From Streptomyces eurocidicus (GTDB lineage: Bacteria; Actinomycetota; Actinomycetes; Streptomycetales; Streptomycetaceae), in contig NZ_LGUI01000003.1 of the NCBI RefSeq assembly GCF_002891295.1, positions 558,001-622,000 on the forward strand: DNA of 64,000 nt. Direction: 5' to 3'. The number at the start of each line of letters is the position of its first letter. Position 1 is the first letter of the stretch. The translations under genes were made by a program, and so were the position numbers. A model generated the notes under the pieces. It searched no databases. It was not told the DNA's origin and was given only the letters and a program-made list of their open reading frames with translations. Positions 42,973 to 52,235 of the stretch are shown here, piece by piece.

Positions 42973-44631
42973 CTACGAGCGGCTGTCGCCCTTGCGTTCG
43001 CCCAGGACGACCTCGGTCGTGGCCTGCTTGCCGTCCCGGGTGTAGGTGAGGGTGACCTTGTCGCCCGGACGGTGCGTCCAGATCTCGCTGATCAGCGTGG
43101 GGCCGCTGTCGACGGCCGTGTCGTCCAGCTTGGTGATCACGTCACCGGGCTTCAGGCCGGCCTTGTCGGCGGGGCCGCCGGGCGTGACCGCCGGGGCGTT
43201 GTTCTCGCCCGCGGGGGAGATCTTGGCGCCACCGCCGGAATCCCGCATGTTCACCGAGGCGGAGATGACGGGGTAGGTCGGCACCCGGTCCTTGATCAGC
43301 TGGTCGGCGACGTTCTTCGCCTGGTTGATCGGGATCGCGAAGCCGAGGCCGATGCTGCCGGCCTGCTGCTGGCCGCCGCCGAAGCCGCCGCCGTTGTTGG
43401 CGGACTGGATGGCGGAGTTGATGCCGATGACCGCGCCCTGGGCGTTGAGCAGCGGGCCGCCGGAGTTGCCGGGGTTGATCGAGGCGTCCGTCTGCAGGGC
43501 GCTCATGTACGAGGCGTTGCCGTTGCCGCCGCCGTCGCTGGAGGCGACCGGGCGCTTCTTGGCGCTGACGATGCCCGTGGTGACCGTGCCGGAGAGGCCG
43601 AAGGGCGCGCCGATGGCGATCGTCGCGTCGCCCACGGCACTCTTGTCGGAGTCGCCGAGCGGGATGGGGTTGAGGGTGGCGCCGGAGGCGTCCTTGAGCT
43701 TCAGGACGGCGACGTCGTAACCCTGGGCGCGGCCGACGACCTCCGCGGCGTACTGCTTGCCGTTGGAGAACGTCGCCGTGAGCTTGCCGCCGCCCTGCGC
43801 GGCGGAGGCGACGACGTGGTTGTTGGTGAGGATGTGGCCCTGCTTGTCGTAGACGAAGCCGGTGCCCGTGCCGCCCTCGCCGCCGCCGCTCTGCGCCTCG
43901 ATGGTGACGACGCTCGGCAGCGCCTTGTTCGCGATGTCCGCGACGGAGCCCGGGGTACGGCTCTCGACCTTGGGGTCGCCGGAGGAGGAGACGGTCGTGG
44001 AGGAGCCGCTGTCGCTGCGGTTCGCCGCCCAGAAGCCGATGCCGCCGCCGACGCCGCCCGCGACGAGGGCCGCCACCAGGACGGCCGCGACGAGCCCGCC
44101 CGTCCGCTTGCGCGGCGGGACCGGGGCGGCTCCCCAGACGCCGTCGTGGGCGCCGGGACCGCCGGGCGCGCCGCCGTACGCCTGTGGCTGCATCTGGACC
44201 TGCGGCCCGCCGCCGGGCTGCCCGTACCAGGGGCCGGGGGCGCCCTGCGCACCCTGCGCGCCGAGGGGCTGACCGGCCGCGCCCACCGCACCGGCCTGCG
44301 CGTAGGCCGGCTGCTGCGGGGCCGTGGGGGCCTCGGCGGGCGACAGGGCCTGGGCACCGGGGGCGCCGGCCTCGTCCGCGCCGACCGCGGGCAGCTGCGC
44401 CGTACGGTCCGCGGGCGGCTCCGCGACCGCTCCGCCGGGCTCCCCGGCCCGCTCCGCGGACACCTTCTCCATGGACGCCTTCTCCGTGGACACGGCAGGC
44501 GCCGCGGGCGGCGCGCTGGGTACGGGAGGGACGGACGGAACGGGGCGCTCCGGCTCGGGGGACGGCGTCGTGGACTCCGCACCCGGACCGGGCGCGGACG
44601 GAACGGCGGCGCCCTCGTTCTCGGTGCTCAC
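42973..44631 (-). CDS. htrA: Membrane-anchored HtrA/DegP-like serine protease with PDZ domain
   Basis: A 552-residue protein. GTG 44631 has GAGGAGAG upstream; the longer frame adds a non-conserved leader. A long Pro/Ala/Gly-rich cytoplasmic segment (1-172) precedes one TM helix (178-203), then a trypsin-like domain with triad H272 (TNNHVV), D306 (YDVAVLKL) and S390 (GNSGGPL), and a C-terminal PDZ (about 465-545, GGPADKAGLKPGDVITKLDD). It resembles mycobacterial PepD/HtrA and would monitor folding outside the membrane. Confidence 0.94.
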   Translation of the reverse strand: MSTENEGAAVPSAPGPGAESTTPSPEPERPVPSVPPVPSAPPAAPAVSTEKASMEKVSAERAGEPGGAVAEPPADRTAQLPAVGADEAGAPGAQALSPAEAPTAPQQPAYAQAGAVGAAGQPLGAQGAQGAPGPWYGQPGGGPQVQMQPQAYGGAPGGPGAHDGVWGAAPVPPRKRTGGLVAAVLVAALVAGGVGGGIGFWAANRSDSGSSTTVSSSGDPKVESRTPGSVADIANKALPSVVTIEAQSGGGEGGTGTGFVYDKQGHILTNNHVVASAAQGGGKLTATFSNGKQYAAEVVGRAQGYDVAVLKLKDASGATLNPIPLGDSDKSAVGDATIAIGAPFGLSGTVTTGIVSAKKRPVASSDGGGNGNASYMSALQTDASINPGNSGGPLLNAQGAVIGINSAIQSANNGGGFGGGQQQAGSIGLGFAIPINQAKNVADQLIKDRVPTYPVISASVNMRDSGGGAKISPAGENNAPAVTPGGPADKAGLKPGDVITKLDDTAVDSGPTLISEIWTHRPGDKVTLTYTRDGKQATTEVVLGERKGDSRS

Positions 44632-44995
44632 AGTTCTCTCCTCAATCACGTGCACCACCGGGTGCACATCGGTTCTCGTTCGCGACGTCGGCCACGTCCC
44701 GACGGATGTCATGCCCACGCGGAAGCCTGAGGTCCACGGTCAGCTCTTCCATGCTTTCCCATGCCGCGTCAGACCACCGTAAGCGGATCCTGTGCCCACG
44801 CCCTCCGGATCCGGGTCACGGAGGCGCACCGGCGGGCCGTTCACGGAAGCCGCGACCGACCCGTCGCGGGCCCGCCCGAAGGCGCACGCGAACCCGCGCC
44901 GGACCCGGCACGGGCCGCACACCCACACACTCCCGGACAGACCGCAGGAAATCCACCGCATGCGCGAGCGCGCCGGGCGGTGGCACCATAACGCG
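44632..44995. other. 364-bp divergent region between htrA and the GDPD gene
   Basis: This DNA holds the upstream sequences of htrA (minus) and the phosphodiesterase gene (plus). Nothing coding is supported. An accataacgc stretch at 44985-44994 just before GTG 44996 could be a -10 for a leaderless transcript. Confidence 0.4.
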
Positions 44996-45820
44996 GTGAC
45001 CAATGCGCACCAGGCCCGGGACCTCCGCCCCGACGGCCGCCCGCTCACCGTCGTCGCCCACCGGGGAGCGTCCGAGGACGCCCCGGAACACACCCTGGCC
45101 GCCTACCGCAAAGCCATCGAGGACGGCGCCGACGCGCTGGAGTGCGATGTACGGCTCACCTCCGACGGCCACCTCGTCTGCGTCCACGACCGCCGGGTCA
45201 ACCGCACCTCCAACGGCCGGGGCGCCGTCTCCACCCTGGAACTGGCCGATCTCGCCGCCCTCGACTTCGGCTCGTGGAAGGGCGCGGCCACCGACCGCGA
45301 GGCGCCCGACCTCGACGCGACCTCCGTCCTCACCCTGGAGCGGCTGCTGGAGCTCGTCGTGGACGCCGGACGCCGGGTGGAGCTGGCCGTCGAGACCAAG
45401 CACCCCACGCGCTGGGCGGGCCAGGTCGAGGAGCGGCTGCTCACCCTGCTCGACCGCTTCGGGCTCGCCGCGCCGCCGCCGGACGAACCCTCGCGCGTGC
45501 GGGTGATGAGCTTCTCGGCGCGCTCCCTGCACCGCGTGCGGGCGGCGGCGCCCGCCCTGCCGACCGTCTACCTGATGCAGTTCGTCTCGCCGCGCCACCG
45601 GGACGGCCGGCTGCCCACGGGCATCCACATCGCCGGGCCGAGCATCCGGATCATCCGTAAGGACCCCGACTACGTGGCCCGGCTGCACCGGGCCGGGAAC
45701 AAGGTGCACGTCTGGACGGTGAACGAGCCGGCCGACGTCGAGCTCTGCGCGCGCGTGGGGGTGGACGCGGTGATCACAAACCGGCCCAAGCAGGTCCTTT
45801 CCCAGCTCGGGCGCCCGTAG
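44996..45820 (+). CDS. Glycerophosphodiester phosphodiesterase
   Basis: A 274-residue TIM-barrel GDPD. Catalytic and metal residues are visible: H22-R23 (VAHRGASE), E49 and D51 (DALECDVRLTSDG), H64 (VCVHD), E-T-K (VETKHP) and VHVWTVNEP. It hydrolyses glycerophosphodiesters to glycerol-3-phosphate and an alcohol. There is no signal peptide, so it is cytosolic. GTG 44996 is preferred because family similarity starts soon after; ATG 44960 would add 12 residues. No SD, so a leaderless transcript is likely. Confidence 0.92.
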   Translation: MTNAHQARDLRPDGRPLTVVAHRGASEDAPEHTLAAYRKAIEDGADALECDVRLTSDGHLVCVHDRRVNRTSNGRGAVSTLELADLAALDFGSWKGAATDREAPDLDATSVLTLERLLELVVDAGRRVELAVETKHPTRWAGQVEERLLTLLDRFGLAAPPPDEPSRVRVMSFSARSLHRVRAAAPALPTVYLMQFVSPRHRDGRLPTGIHIAGPSIRIIRKDPDYVARLHRAGNKVHVWTVNEPADVELCARVGVDAVITNRPKQVLSQLGRP

Positions 45821-45960
45821 GTCCATTACAAGGAGTGCACCGGCGCGTTCGGTACGTGTTCGACCTCCCCGAGTGCCCCCACCGGGTGCTGGATGGCCGG
45901 TTTCCGGTCCAGTCCATTGGGGCATCCATCCCCTGACGTGGGGCAAAGGAGGTCTCGGGG

Positions 45961-46476
45961 GTGGCGTTGGTGGTGGCACAGGAGGTGCCCACGTCGTCGA
46001 TCATGGCCGTACCCCATGGTCCAGCCGCTGTGGGCCAGGCAAGACACCGGATGCGCGAGGACCTGCGCATCAGTGGGGTACCGGATTCGGTCATCGACGA
46101 CGCCGTATTGATCCTTTCGGAGCTGCTCAGCAACGCGTACCGGCACGGTCGCCCGCTGAGCCCGGAGAACGGCGACAGAGACGGGGAGAAGGACGGGGGG
46201 ATACGTGCCGCTTGGCGAGTGGACAAACACGGCCGGCTCACGGTCGAGGTCACGGACGGAGGCGGTCCGACCCGCCCACTTCCGGCCACTCCGTCGGTCA
46301 CCGCACGTGGCGGCCGCGGATTGAACATCATCAGCGCTCTCTCCCAGGACTGGGGCGTACGGGACGCTTCCGGCGAGGTGACCGTCTGGGCCGCCCTGTC
46401 GGCGCGCGGCGGCTTCGCCACGCGGCTCGACCTGGCCCCGGAGATGGCGTTCAGCGATATGGACGAGCTGGCGTGA
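45961..46476 (+). CDS. ATP-binding (anti-sigma/histidine-kinase-like HATPase) protein
   Basis: A 171-residue HATPase_c-only protein: N-box ELLSNAYRHG, G1 motif VTDGGGP and G2 RGGRGLNII. GTG 45961 has the near-perfect AAAGGAGGT seven bases upstream. Streptomyces has many such RsbW/SpoIIAB-like switch kinases that bind sigma or anti-anti-sigma factors and are opposed by SpoIIE phosphatases like the one at 40785. The partner is not encoded next to it. Confidence 0.88.
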   Translation: MALVVAQEVPTSSIMAVPHGPAAVGQARHRMREDLRISGVPDSVIDDAVLILSELLSNAYRHGRPLSPENGDRDGEKDGGIRAAWRVDKHGRLTVEVTDGGGPTRPLPATPSVTARGGRGLNIISALSQDWGVRDASGEVTVWAALSARGGFATRLDLAPEMAFSDMDELA

Positions 46477-47073
46477 CCACGGCGCGACGCGCGTAGACCC
46501 GCGGCACATCACAGAGCACCGGGCAGCGCGGTACGGCACCGAACAGAGCACGGCAGCGGCGCGGGCCTCCCACCAGGGCGGCGAGACGGCACGCGCCCGT
46601 ACGGCCGGTGTGCCCCGTGACCGGAGCGCGCGACGCGCGACCGGAGAGCGGCACCCCGACACCACCGGCCGGTGTGACCGCACCACCCCGCCGCCCAGCC
46701 TCGGCTCCCGGGCACCCCCGGCATCCGGGCACCCGCCGGCGCACCGCGCCCGGACCACCGGCCACCGCCGGAAGAGCCCACCCGGCTCCCGCCCCGGCAC
46801 TCCCCGGCATCCCTTCGGGCACCGCGGCCCCCACCACAGGACCGTGCGGGAGCCCGACCCGGACCACCCGGCACCCCGGACACCCCGGGCGTCCCGAGCA
46901 CCCTTCGCACGCCGGGCCCGACACCACCGGCCCGTGCGTGACAAGCCCGCACCCGCACCCGCCCGTCGAATTCTCGCCAACTCCCCGGCCCCGCGACCGC
47001 CAAGGCCGCGCGTTGCCGCCCCGGGCCCGCCGTCGGTACGTTCGCACCGGCGTACGGGCGGCCTGCTCAAGGG
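46477..47073. other. 597-bp region without a supported gene
   Basis: A GC-extreme, repetitive stretch. A motif like cgacaccaccggcc(g)gtg(n)gtgac occurs twice (about 46657 and 46919), and short gcaccccgg-type units recur. Long open frames on both strands (Pro/Arg-rich on plus, Gly/Arg-rich on minus) reflect composition and have no family look or start signal. Confidence 0.5.
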
Positions 47074-47553
47074 GTGACGGTGGACGGATCGCGGACCGTC
47101 TTCCGGCCCGCGCGGGGCTCGACGGGGTTCCCGCACCCCGGCGACCCGCCCCTGCCGGACACCGCTCCCCGGGCATGCCGTAGCGCCTGGCACGCCATGG
47201 CCCGCGCCGCCCGGGGGCAGGTCGGGGACTTCGTGGAGCGGCGGTATCCGCAGACCTTCCACAGCGCCACGCTCACCGACCGGGACGGCACGCACGTCGC
47301 GCTGTTCCACGCGCACCACCCGCTGACCGCCTTCGTCGACGAACGGCGCCACTGGTACACCGACGAGTTCCGGGAACCCCCCGCCTGGGCGGGCGTCCTC
47401 GCTCACCACGGCTTCGCCGTCCTGAGCGCGGCGCTGCTCCTGGCGCCGTTCCCGGCGGCCGACGTCTCGGCCCTCTCCGGTTCGGAGCTGCGGCAGATCG
47501 CGTTCCGGCGGCCGGACACCGTCGGCGCGGCGCTCTTCAACGCGTGGGGCTGA
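47074..47553 (+). CDS. Conserved hypothetical protein
   Basis: A 159-residue soluble protein. The body (about 35-159: SAWHAMARAARGQVGDFVERRYPQ, DRDGTHVALFHAHHPLTAFVDERR, WAGVLAHHGFAVLSAALLLAPF) has normal GC3 codon bias and balanced composition, unlike the preceding stretch, so it is probably real. GTG 47074 follows CAAGGG. The true start could be later, near Met 64. Not recognised; no catalytic motif evident. Confidence 0.6.
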   Translation: MTVDGSRTVFRPARGSTGFPHPGDPPLPDTAPRACRSAWHAMARAARGQVGDFVERRYPQTFHSATLTDRDGTHVALFHAHHPLTAFVDERRHWYTDEFREPPAWAGVLAHHGFAVLSAALLLAPFPAADVSALSGSELRQIAFRRPDTVGAALFNAWG

Positions 47554-47582
47554 CGTGTGGGGCTGACGTGTGGGACTGACGC
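47544..47582. repeat. 13-bp tandem repeat, three copies
   Basis: Units gtggggctgacgt at 47544-47556, 47557-47569 and 47570-47582 (two substitutions in the third), with a partial fourth. The first copy contains the stop codon of the preceding gene, so the expansion lies in the 3' end and downstream DNA. Confidence 0.85.
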
Positions 47583-47828
47583 GTGGGACCGGGTAGCGGT
47601 CCCGCCCGGGGCGCCACCGGACCCGCTCGCCGCCCTGCCGCGGGACCACGGCGGGACCACGGCGAAGCCGTCCCGCAGGACACGGCGCAGCCCTCCCGGG
47701 CGCACCCCGCCGGGGCCCTCCCCCCGGGCGCTAGGCTCGCGCCGTCAGGCACACCAGCCCGGACGGCTGACCAACCCGGACGGCTGACCGGCCGCACGCA
47801 CCGCCGCACGATCGGGAGACACGCACGC

Positions 47829-48797
47829 ATGGCCAAGAAGCGCCGCCCCCAGACCAAGGCCGCCACGCCCCGGGCCGTCGACGGTCCGATCCCCGTCGTC
47901 GGAGCCCGGGAGCCCTGCCCCTGCGGCTCGGAGCGGCGTTACAAGGCGTGTCACGGCCGCGAGGCCGCGCACGCCGTCGCCGAGCTCGTGCAGCGCCCCT
48001 TCGAGGGGCTGCCCGGCGAGGCCGACTGGGTCGCGCTGCGCGAGCTGGTGCCCGCCGCGACCGTCGAGCTCACCCTCAAGGACGGGCTGCCCGAGGGCGT
48101 GCCCTCGGTGACCCTGGCCACCGTGCTGCCCATGGCCTGGCCCGCGCTCCGCCGCGACAACGGCGCCGTGCTCCTCGGCCTGCAGAACGACACCGCCTCC
48201 GGCGACCTCAGCCGCGACCTCGCCGACACGCTCCGGCGCGCCCTTACGGCGGAGCCGGGCACCCCGGTCGCGGCCGAGCGCGCCGGCACCGACGGCCCGC
48301 GCCTGCAGGACCTGCTGGATCCGTCCGTCCCCTTCGAGCCGGCCGTCCACACCGGCTTCGAGTTCTGGGTCGAGGACGCCGAGAACGCCACCGGCGAGGT
48401 CGCCGCCTCGCTGGACCGGGCCAACGCCGCCGCGATCCCGACCGTCCGGCTGTCCGGCGTCGACGCCGCGTACTGGTGCGAGACCCCGGAGAAGAACCAC
48501 CTGCGCTGGGTGATGCCCCACCCGGAGGAGAAGCTCCTCGACGCCCTCGCCCGCCTCCACGCCGCCGGGGCGTCCTCGCTCGGCGAGGGCACCCGCCTGG
48601 TGGGCTCCTTCCGGGCGCACGGCCTGACCGTGCCGGTCTGGGACCTGCCGAGCGGGATGCGCGCGGAGGACGTCGAGAAGCCCGCCGCGGGCCTCGCGGA
48701 GCGGCTGGCCGCGGCGCTCGCCGACGGGACGCCGCTGACCGCCGAGGAGCGGCGGGCGCGCGGCGGCCTCACCAGCCGTCAGGTCACCCTGAACTGA
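47829..48797 (+). CDS. DUF5926 protein with N-terminal SEC-C zinc motif
   Basis: A 322-residue protein. Residues 24-45 hold the SEC-C metal-binding motif (REPCPCGSERRYKACHG: C-x-C ... C-H). The remainder is the actinobacterial DUF5926 domain (DWVALRELVPAATVELTLKDGL, VPSVTLATVLPMAWPALRR, DAAYWCETPEKNHLRWVMPH). ATG 47829 is chosen because MAKKRRPQTKAA is the typical conserved start. Function unknown; SEC-C motifs usually bind zinc and mediate protein contacts such as with SecB or nucleic-acid proteins. Highly conserved across Streptomyces backbone. Confidence 0.9.
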   Translation: MAKKRRPQTKAATPRAVDGPIPVVGAREPCPCGSERRYKACHGREAAHAVAELVQRPFEGLPGEADWVALRELVPAATVELTLKDGLPEGVPSVTLATVLPMAWPALRRDNGAVLLGLQNDTASGDLSRDLADTLRRALTAEPGTPVAAERAGTDGPRLQDLLDPSVPFEPAVHTGFEFWVEDAENATGEVAASLDRANAAAIPTVRLSGVDAAYWCETPEKNHLRWVMPHPEEKLLDALARLHAAGASSLGEGTRLVGSFRAHGLTVPVWDLPSGMRAEDVEKPAAGLAERLAAALADGTPLTAEERRARGGLTSRQVTLN

Positions 48798-49072
48798 CAC
48801 CCGTCGGCGCGGGACCGTCCGAAGTCGCGCGCGGGGCACCCCTGAGGGGACCGCGGCGGCCAAGGCGGCCCCGGGAGACCGAGGCGGCGGCCGCGGCGGC
48901 ACCTCGGCGACATCTGAACGAGCGGTATCGATCACGTCGAGCCGAGGTGGACCGCGCCCGGAGCGCAGGTGGAGCGGGAGATTCCGGGGCCCGGAGGGCC
49001 CCATTCACGTGACTCCTGTCACAACTCCCGCTGTCAGACCGGAAATACGCGTCCGGAAATCCACGATCGAAT

Positions 49073-49100
49073 TTGCGAACGGCGAATCTCTTGTTACCGT
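49073..49100 (+). promoter_or_regulatory. Promoter-like -35/-10 pair ahead of a hairpin
   Basis: TTGCGA (49073-49078) and TACCGT (49095-49100) are separated by 16 bases, close to the Streptomyces housekeeping consensus. The DNA is AT-rich relative to the area. No ORF follows, only the hairpin at 49108. The flanking stretches 48798-49072 and 49151-49273 hold no supported gene. Confidence 0.5.
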
Positions 49101-49107
49101 TCTAGGA

Positions 49108-49147
49108 GCCCGGTCGCTGGTGCATCCCCCGTCGCCAGCGACCGGGC
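49108..49147 (+). terminator. Perfect 13-bp hairpin terminator, possible tiny RNA
   Basis: GCCCGGTCGCTGG (49108-49120) pairs perfectly with CCAGCGACCGGGC (49135-49147), then GTTT. It lies 310 bp after the DUF5926 stop and eight bases after a promoter-like element, so it could end read-through or form a roughly 45-nt RNA. Confidence 0.75.
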
Positions 49148-49273
49148 GTTTCCATGCCCGGACGCGCCCACGGCGCCCCGCGGCCGCCCGGCACGGGCCC
49201 GAGGGACCTCCAGGGCCGCCGGGAGCACCGCCGCCGCCCTCGGCCGGCCGGCGGGCCGACGGCCCGCCCGCAC

Positions 49274-50089
49274 CTAATCCGCCCGGTCGCCCGGCGAGTT
49301 GCTGCCGGACCGGAGCAGAAGATCCCCCTCCGCCGAGGCGAACTCCGCCACCGCCGAATAGCCGCTCCCGCTCGTACCCCCACTGCGGTCCCCGCCCCGG
49401 GCGGTCGGCCGGTGCGGCGTCTCGCAGCCGTCAGGGTCGTCGGAGGCCCCCGTACGGCAGTGCACCTGGACCGTCCGGGCGTCGGGGCCCATGAGGGTCA
49501 GTACGGCCGTCAGCGGGCCGCCTGTGGCGTTCCGGAAGTACGTACGGGCCCAGGTGTCCCGGCCCCGCTCCAGGACGCAGGTCTGGGCCTCCACGCCCGC
49601 CGGCGAGGAGAGTTCGGGACCGCAGTGCGTGACCGTCCGGCCCGGCGCCCCGGAGGCGCCGTCGGGGCCGTCGCCGACGACGCCCTCGTCACCGCCCTCG
49701 CCGCCGTCCACATCGGAACCCGGCGCTCCGACCGGTTCCCGGGGTTCCGCCGAACCGCCCGCACCGGACGCGCTGTCCGCGGCCTCGTCGTCCTCGGTGT
49801 CCGCCGTGTCGTCGGCGGACGTCTCCTCGGTGGTCCCGTCGTCCTCGCCACCGGGGGCGCCCATGGCGCCGGCGGGCCGGCCGCCGTGGCCGCCGCCGTG
49901 CGCCCGCTTCCCCGTCTTCTCCGGGCTCATCAGACCCGCGGGCCCCGCCGTCGCCGCCGCCAGCGGCAGCACGACCGCCAGGGCCACCACACTCGCGAGG
50001 GCGATCATCCGTAGATTCGCCGCTCGCTGCCGGGCCGCACCGGACTGCGACGCACCGGTCGCACCGGGCACACCGGACGCACGCTCCAT
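49274..50089 (-). CDS. Membrane-anchored or secreted protein with acidic linker
   Basis: A 271-residue protein with a cytoplasmic N terminus, a hydrophobic segment (about 27-50) acting as signal or anchor, then a long low-complexity Gly/Asp/Glu/Thr linker (about 60-150, DDGTTEETSADDTADTEDDE), and a C-terminal ~110-residue domain with Cys in HCGPE, TCVLERG, HCRTG and GCETP (two likely disulfides) and an external beta-rich look. The architecture suggests a surface-exposed domain held away from the membrane. Family not recognised. Confidence 0.75.
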   Translation of the reverse strand: MERASGVPGATGASQSGAARQRAANLRMIALASVVALAVVLPLAAATAGPAGLMSPEKTGKRAHGGGHGGRPAGAMGAPGGEDDGTTEETSADDTADTEDDEAADSASGAGGSAEPREPVGAPGSDVDGGEGGDEGVVGDGPDGASGAPGRTVTHCGPELSSPAGVEAQTCVLERGRDTWARTYFRNATGGPLTAVLTLMGPDARTVQVHCRTGASDDPDGCETPHRPTARGGDRSGGTSGSGYSAVAEFASAEGDLLLRSGSNSPGDRAD

Positions 50090-50604
50090 GGGACCACCCG
50101 CAACTCGCCGCGAACGCTGATTGATGGGGGCCGCCTTCGAAAACGCCCCGCCCGGCCGCCGGTGCCCGGCGGTACGCGGCAGCGCCCGGTAACGATCCGG
50201 TGCGAACCCTCACCCGAACATAGCGGTCGAAGGCCGCACCACCGGGCGGCCGCGCGGTGGTTTCCCACAGATCCCGGCGCGGCTTACACCCGTACGAGTG
50301 AGAGCGCGTGCGTCTCCCGTCCGTACGCGCTCTCGTGTGCTCATACGGGCACCCCCTCGGGGGCACCGCTCCTCGGGCCGGCCGCGGATCCGCTCCGGCC
50401 GCCGATGGCCGCCGGTACACCGTCCCCGTCAGCCGCGCCGCCCGTGTTCACCGCGCCTTGCGTGCCTGTTGTGTTTGCTGTGACTGTCGTTGTGAAGGTT
50501 GCTGTTGCTACTGATGTGAATCCTGCTGCCGCCGCGACTGTCGAGACAGCCGCCGCGCAAGGGGCTTCAACCGGCTCGTCGGACCCCCGCGTCCGTGACC
50601 CGCG
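50090..50604. other. 515-bp intergenic region with long inverted repeat
   Basis: This region separates the start of the anchored protein gene from the stop of the prim-pol gene. It contains the 61-bp inverted repeat at 50289-50349 and, at 50450-50530, a lower-GC run with repeated gttg/ctgttg words. No gene supported. Confidence 0.5.
50289..50349. repeat. Long imperfect inverted repeat
   Basis: The inner stem GAGAGCGCGT/ACGCGCTCTC (50300-50309, 50325-50334) is perfect. The outer arms CCCGTACGAG/CTCATACGGG (50289-50298, 50340-50349) pair with one G-T. It lies 255 bp downstream of the prim-pol stop (reading minus). Possible terminator or processed RNA structure. Confidence 0.65.
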
Positions 50605-51369
50605 TCAGTAGGCGAGCCGGCTGCCGCCGCCCTGCGTCCCCGTGCCCGCGCTCTCCTCCACGAGGACGTCGACGACGGTGGAGATGTCCGGGAGCCACGG
50701 CCGCCTCCCCTCGCCCGCGCCGCCCGCCCGCTCGGCGAGCAGCGCGCGGTCCGCCCGCCGGGGCTTCGCCGCCCGCGGCGGCCGAGGCTCCCCGCCCACC
50801 TGGGGCGCCCGCTCCCAGCGCACCCGGCCGGCCGCCGTGGGCGACGGCGGGAGCGCCACATAGCCGCCCTCCCCGTGGAAGCGCAGCGAACCGGGCACCC
50901 AGTCCTGGCGGTGCAGCAGCTCGCCGAGAACCTCCAGGGAGTACGGGGCCACCAGCAGCGCCCAGCGGCCGGGGGTGGCGATCACCGGGCCGACCCGTAC
51001 GCCCGCGCGGTCGAGTGAGGCCAGGGCGCGGGCGCCGGCCACCGCGGGCAGGCTCACCGCGCAGGGCCCGCGCCCGCCCGTGGCGAGCACCACGGGGGCG
51101 TCCGGGCGGTTGGTCCACCACCAGCGGACCATCCGGGCGTCCGTGGTCGCCGCCAGGAGCCCGGGGTCGAAGGGGTGGGCACCGGGGGCCGCGCAGTCGG
51201 GGTGCGGGCAGGCGCACACCGTGCCGCGGCCGCCGCCGGGCCGCAGGCCCGCACCCGGGAGTACGGGCCACCGCCATTCCGTGGCGTAGGACAGGGCCGC
51301 GGTGAGGACCGCCGGCCGGCCGCCCCGCCTGAGCGAGAGCTTGCGTCGCCTTCCGAGGATCTCGCGCAT
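50605..51369 (-). CDS. Bifunctional DNA primase/polymerase-like (prim-pol) protein
   Basis: A 254-residue protein with a prim-pol N-domain-like fold: AALSYATEWRWPVLPGAG, then a CACPHPDCAAPGAHP zinc-like cluster, WWTNRPDAPVVLATGGRG and LRFHGEGGYVALPPS. Standalone proteins of this type are conserved in Streptomyces chromosomes. The usual metal-binding DxD is not evident, so polymerase activity is doubtful and a DNA-binding or regulatory role is possible. ATG 51369; a plausible SD (GGAAAGGAACG) precedes it. Confidence 0.82.
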   Translation of the reverse strand: MREILGRRRKLSLRRGGRPAVLTAALSYATEWRWPVLPGAGLRPGGGRGTVCACPHPDCAAPGAHPFDPGLLAATTDARMVRWWWTNRPDAPVVLATGGRGPCAVSLPAVAGARALASLDRAGVRVGPVIATPGRWALLVAPYSLEVLGELLHRQDWVPGSLRFHGEGGYVALPPSPTAAGRVRWERAPQVGGEPRPPRAAKPRRADRALLAERAGGAGEGRRPWLPDISTVVDVLVEESAGTGTQGGGSRLAY

Positions 51370-52235
51370 GAGCGCTCGTTCCTTTCCGTGAACGCCGAAA
51401 TCGGGCCCTTGTCGTCGAACAAGGGTCGTATCGCACTACATGACACCGCACAGTCCCGCGGCCACCGCGGCGGCCTTCCGCGCTCCACGGCCGGCCGGAC
51501 GGACCGCCCGCACCGTGGAGACGCGTGGCACCGCGCGGCCCCCACGGACCGTCCGGGCCCCGTGAACCGCATGGACTGCGTGAACTGCACGAGCTGACCG
51601 AACTGCGCTGACTGCGTGAGCTGCTTGCCTGAACTGTGTGCACCGCTTGGACCGCGGGTACTGCGCGGCACCGCGTGGGTCCACCCGGCGAGTCACCGGG
51701 CACCGCGCCGGGCCGCGTACGGACTGCTCGGACTCCATGGCACTACGGGTCCGACCTCGCGCGCTGCTCAACACGCCGTGGCCCTTTTCGAGGCCGGCAC
51801 ACCACGTGGTTCCCAAGTCACTGCATGTACAACGCAGCGCATCACGCCACGGGGCGAGCGTGAAACATGGCGGGGGGTGGCGCGGCTATGGCGCTTCGTG
51901 CTGAGCCCGTACGCCCCTCGCCTGTGGCGCGGGTCGCCCCACGCCCTCGGGGACGGGCGCGGCCGTTGCCGGATAAGACGCTCGGGTCCGCCACCGGGTT
52001 CCGGGGCGGCCCCAACTGCCCCTGCCCTTCTCCGAGTACGTACCCACCAGGGTGGATATGACGCGCTGTCGAACAACGTCAGTCGATCGCGAATCCTTGA
52101 CCGCGGGGCCATTTTCCGGCCAAGTTTGAAACCCCATAGACACCACCAATCCCACCGGTCCAATGCTGGACATCCGCTTACCCAGGCGTGTACATGTGGA
52201 GCACGGATAGCGCGCAACACGACAGGGGGCTTGCG
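51370..52235. other. 866-bp region without a supported gene
   Basis: This DNA is divergent between prim-pol (minus) and the small ORF/PP2C pair (plus). A degenerate repeat of gaactgcgtg-like words covers about 51560-51640. 52055-52200 is lower in GC and probably carries the PP2C promoter. Overlapping open frames on both strands look non-coding. Confidence 0.5.

Noticed and set aside
46477..47073. Pro-rich and Gly/Arg-rich open frames on both strands
   Set aside because: Low-complexity composition, no start signal, no family resemblance, and both strands equally open as expected for very high GC.
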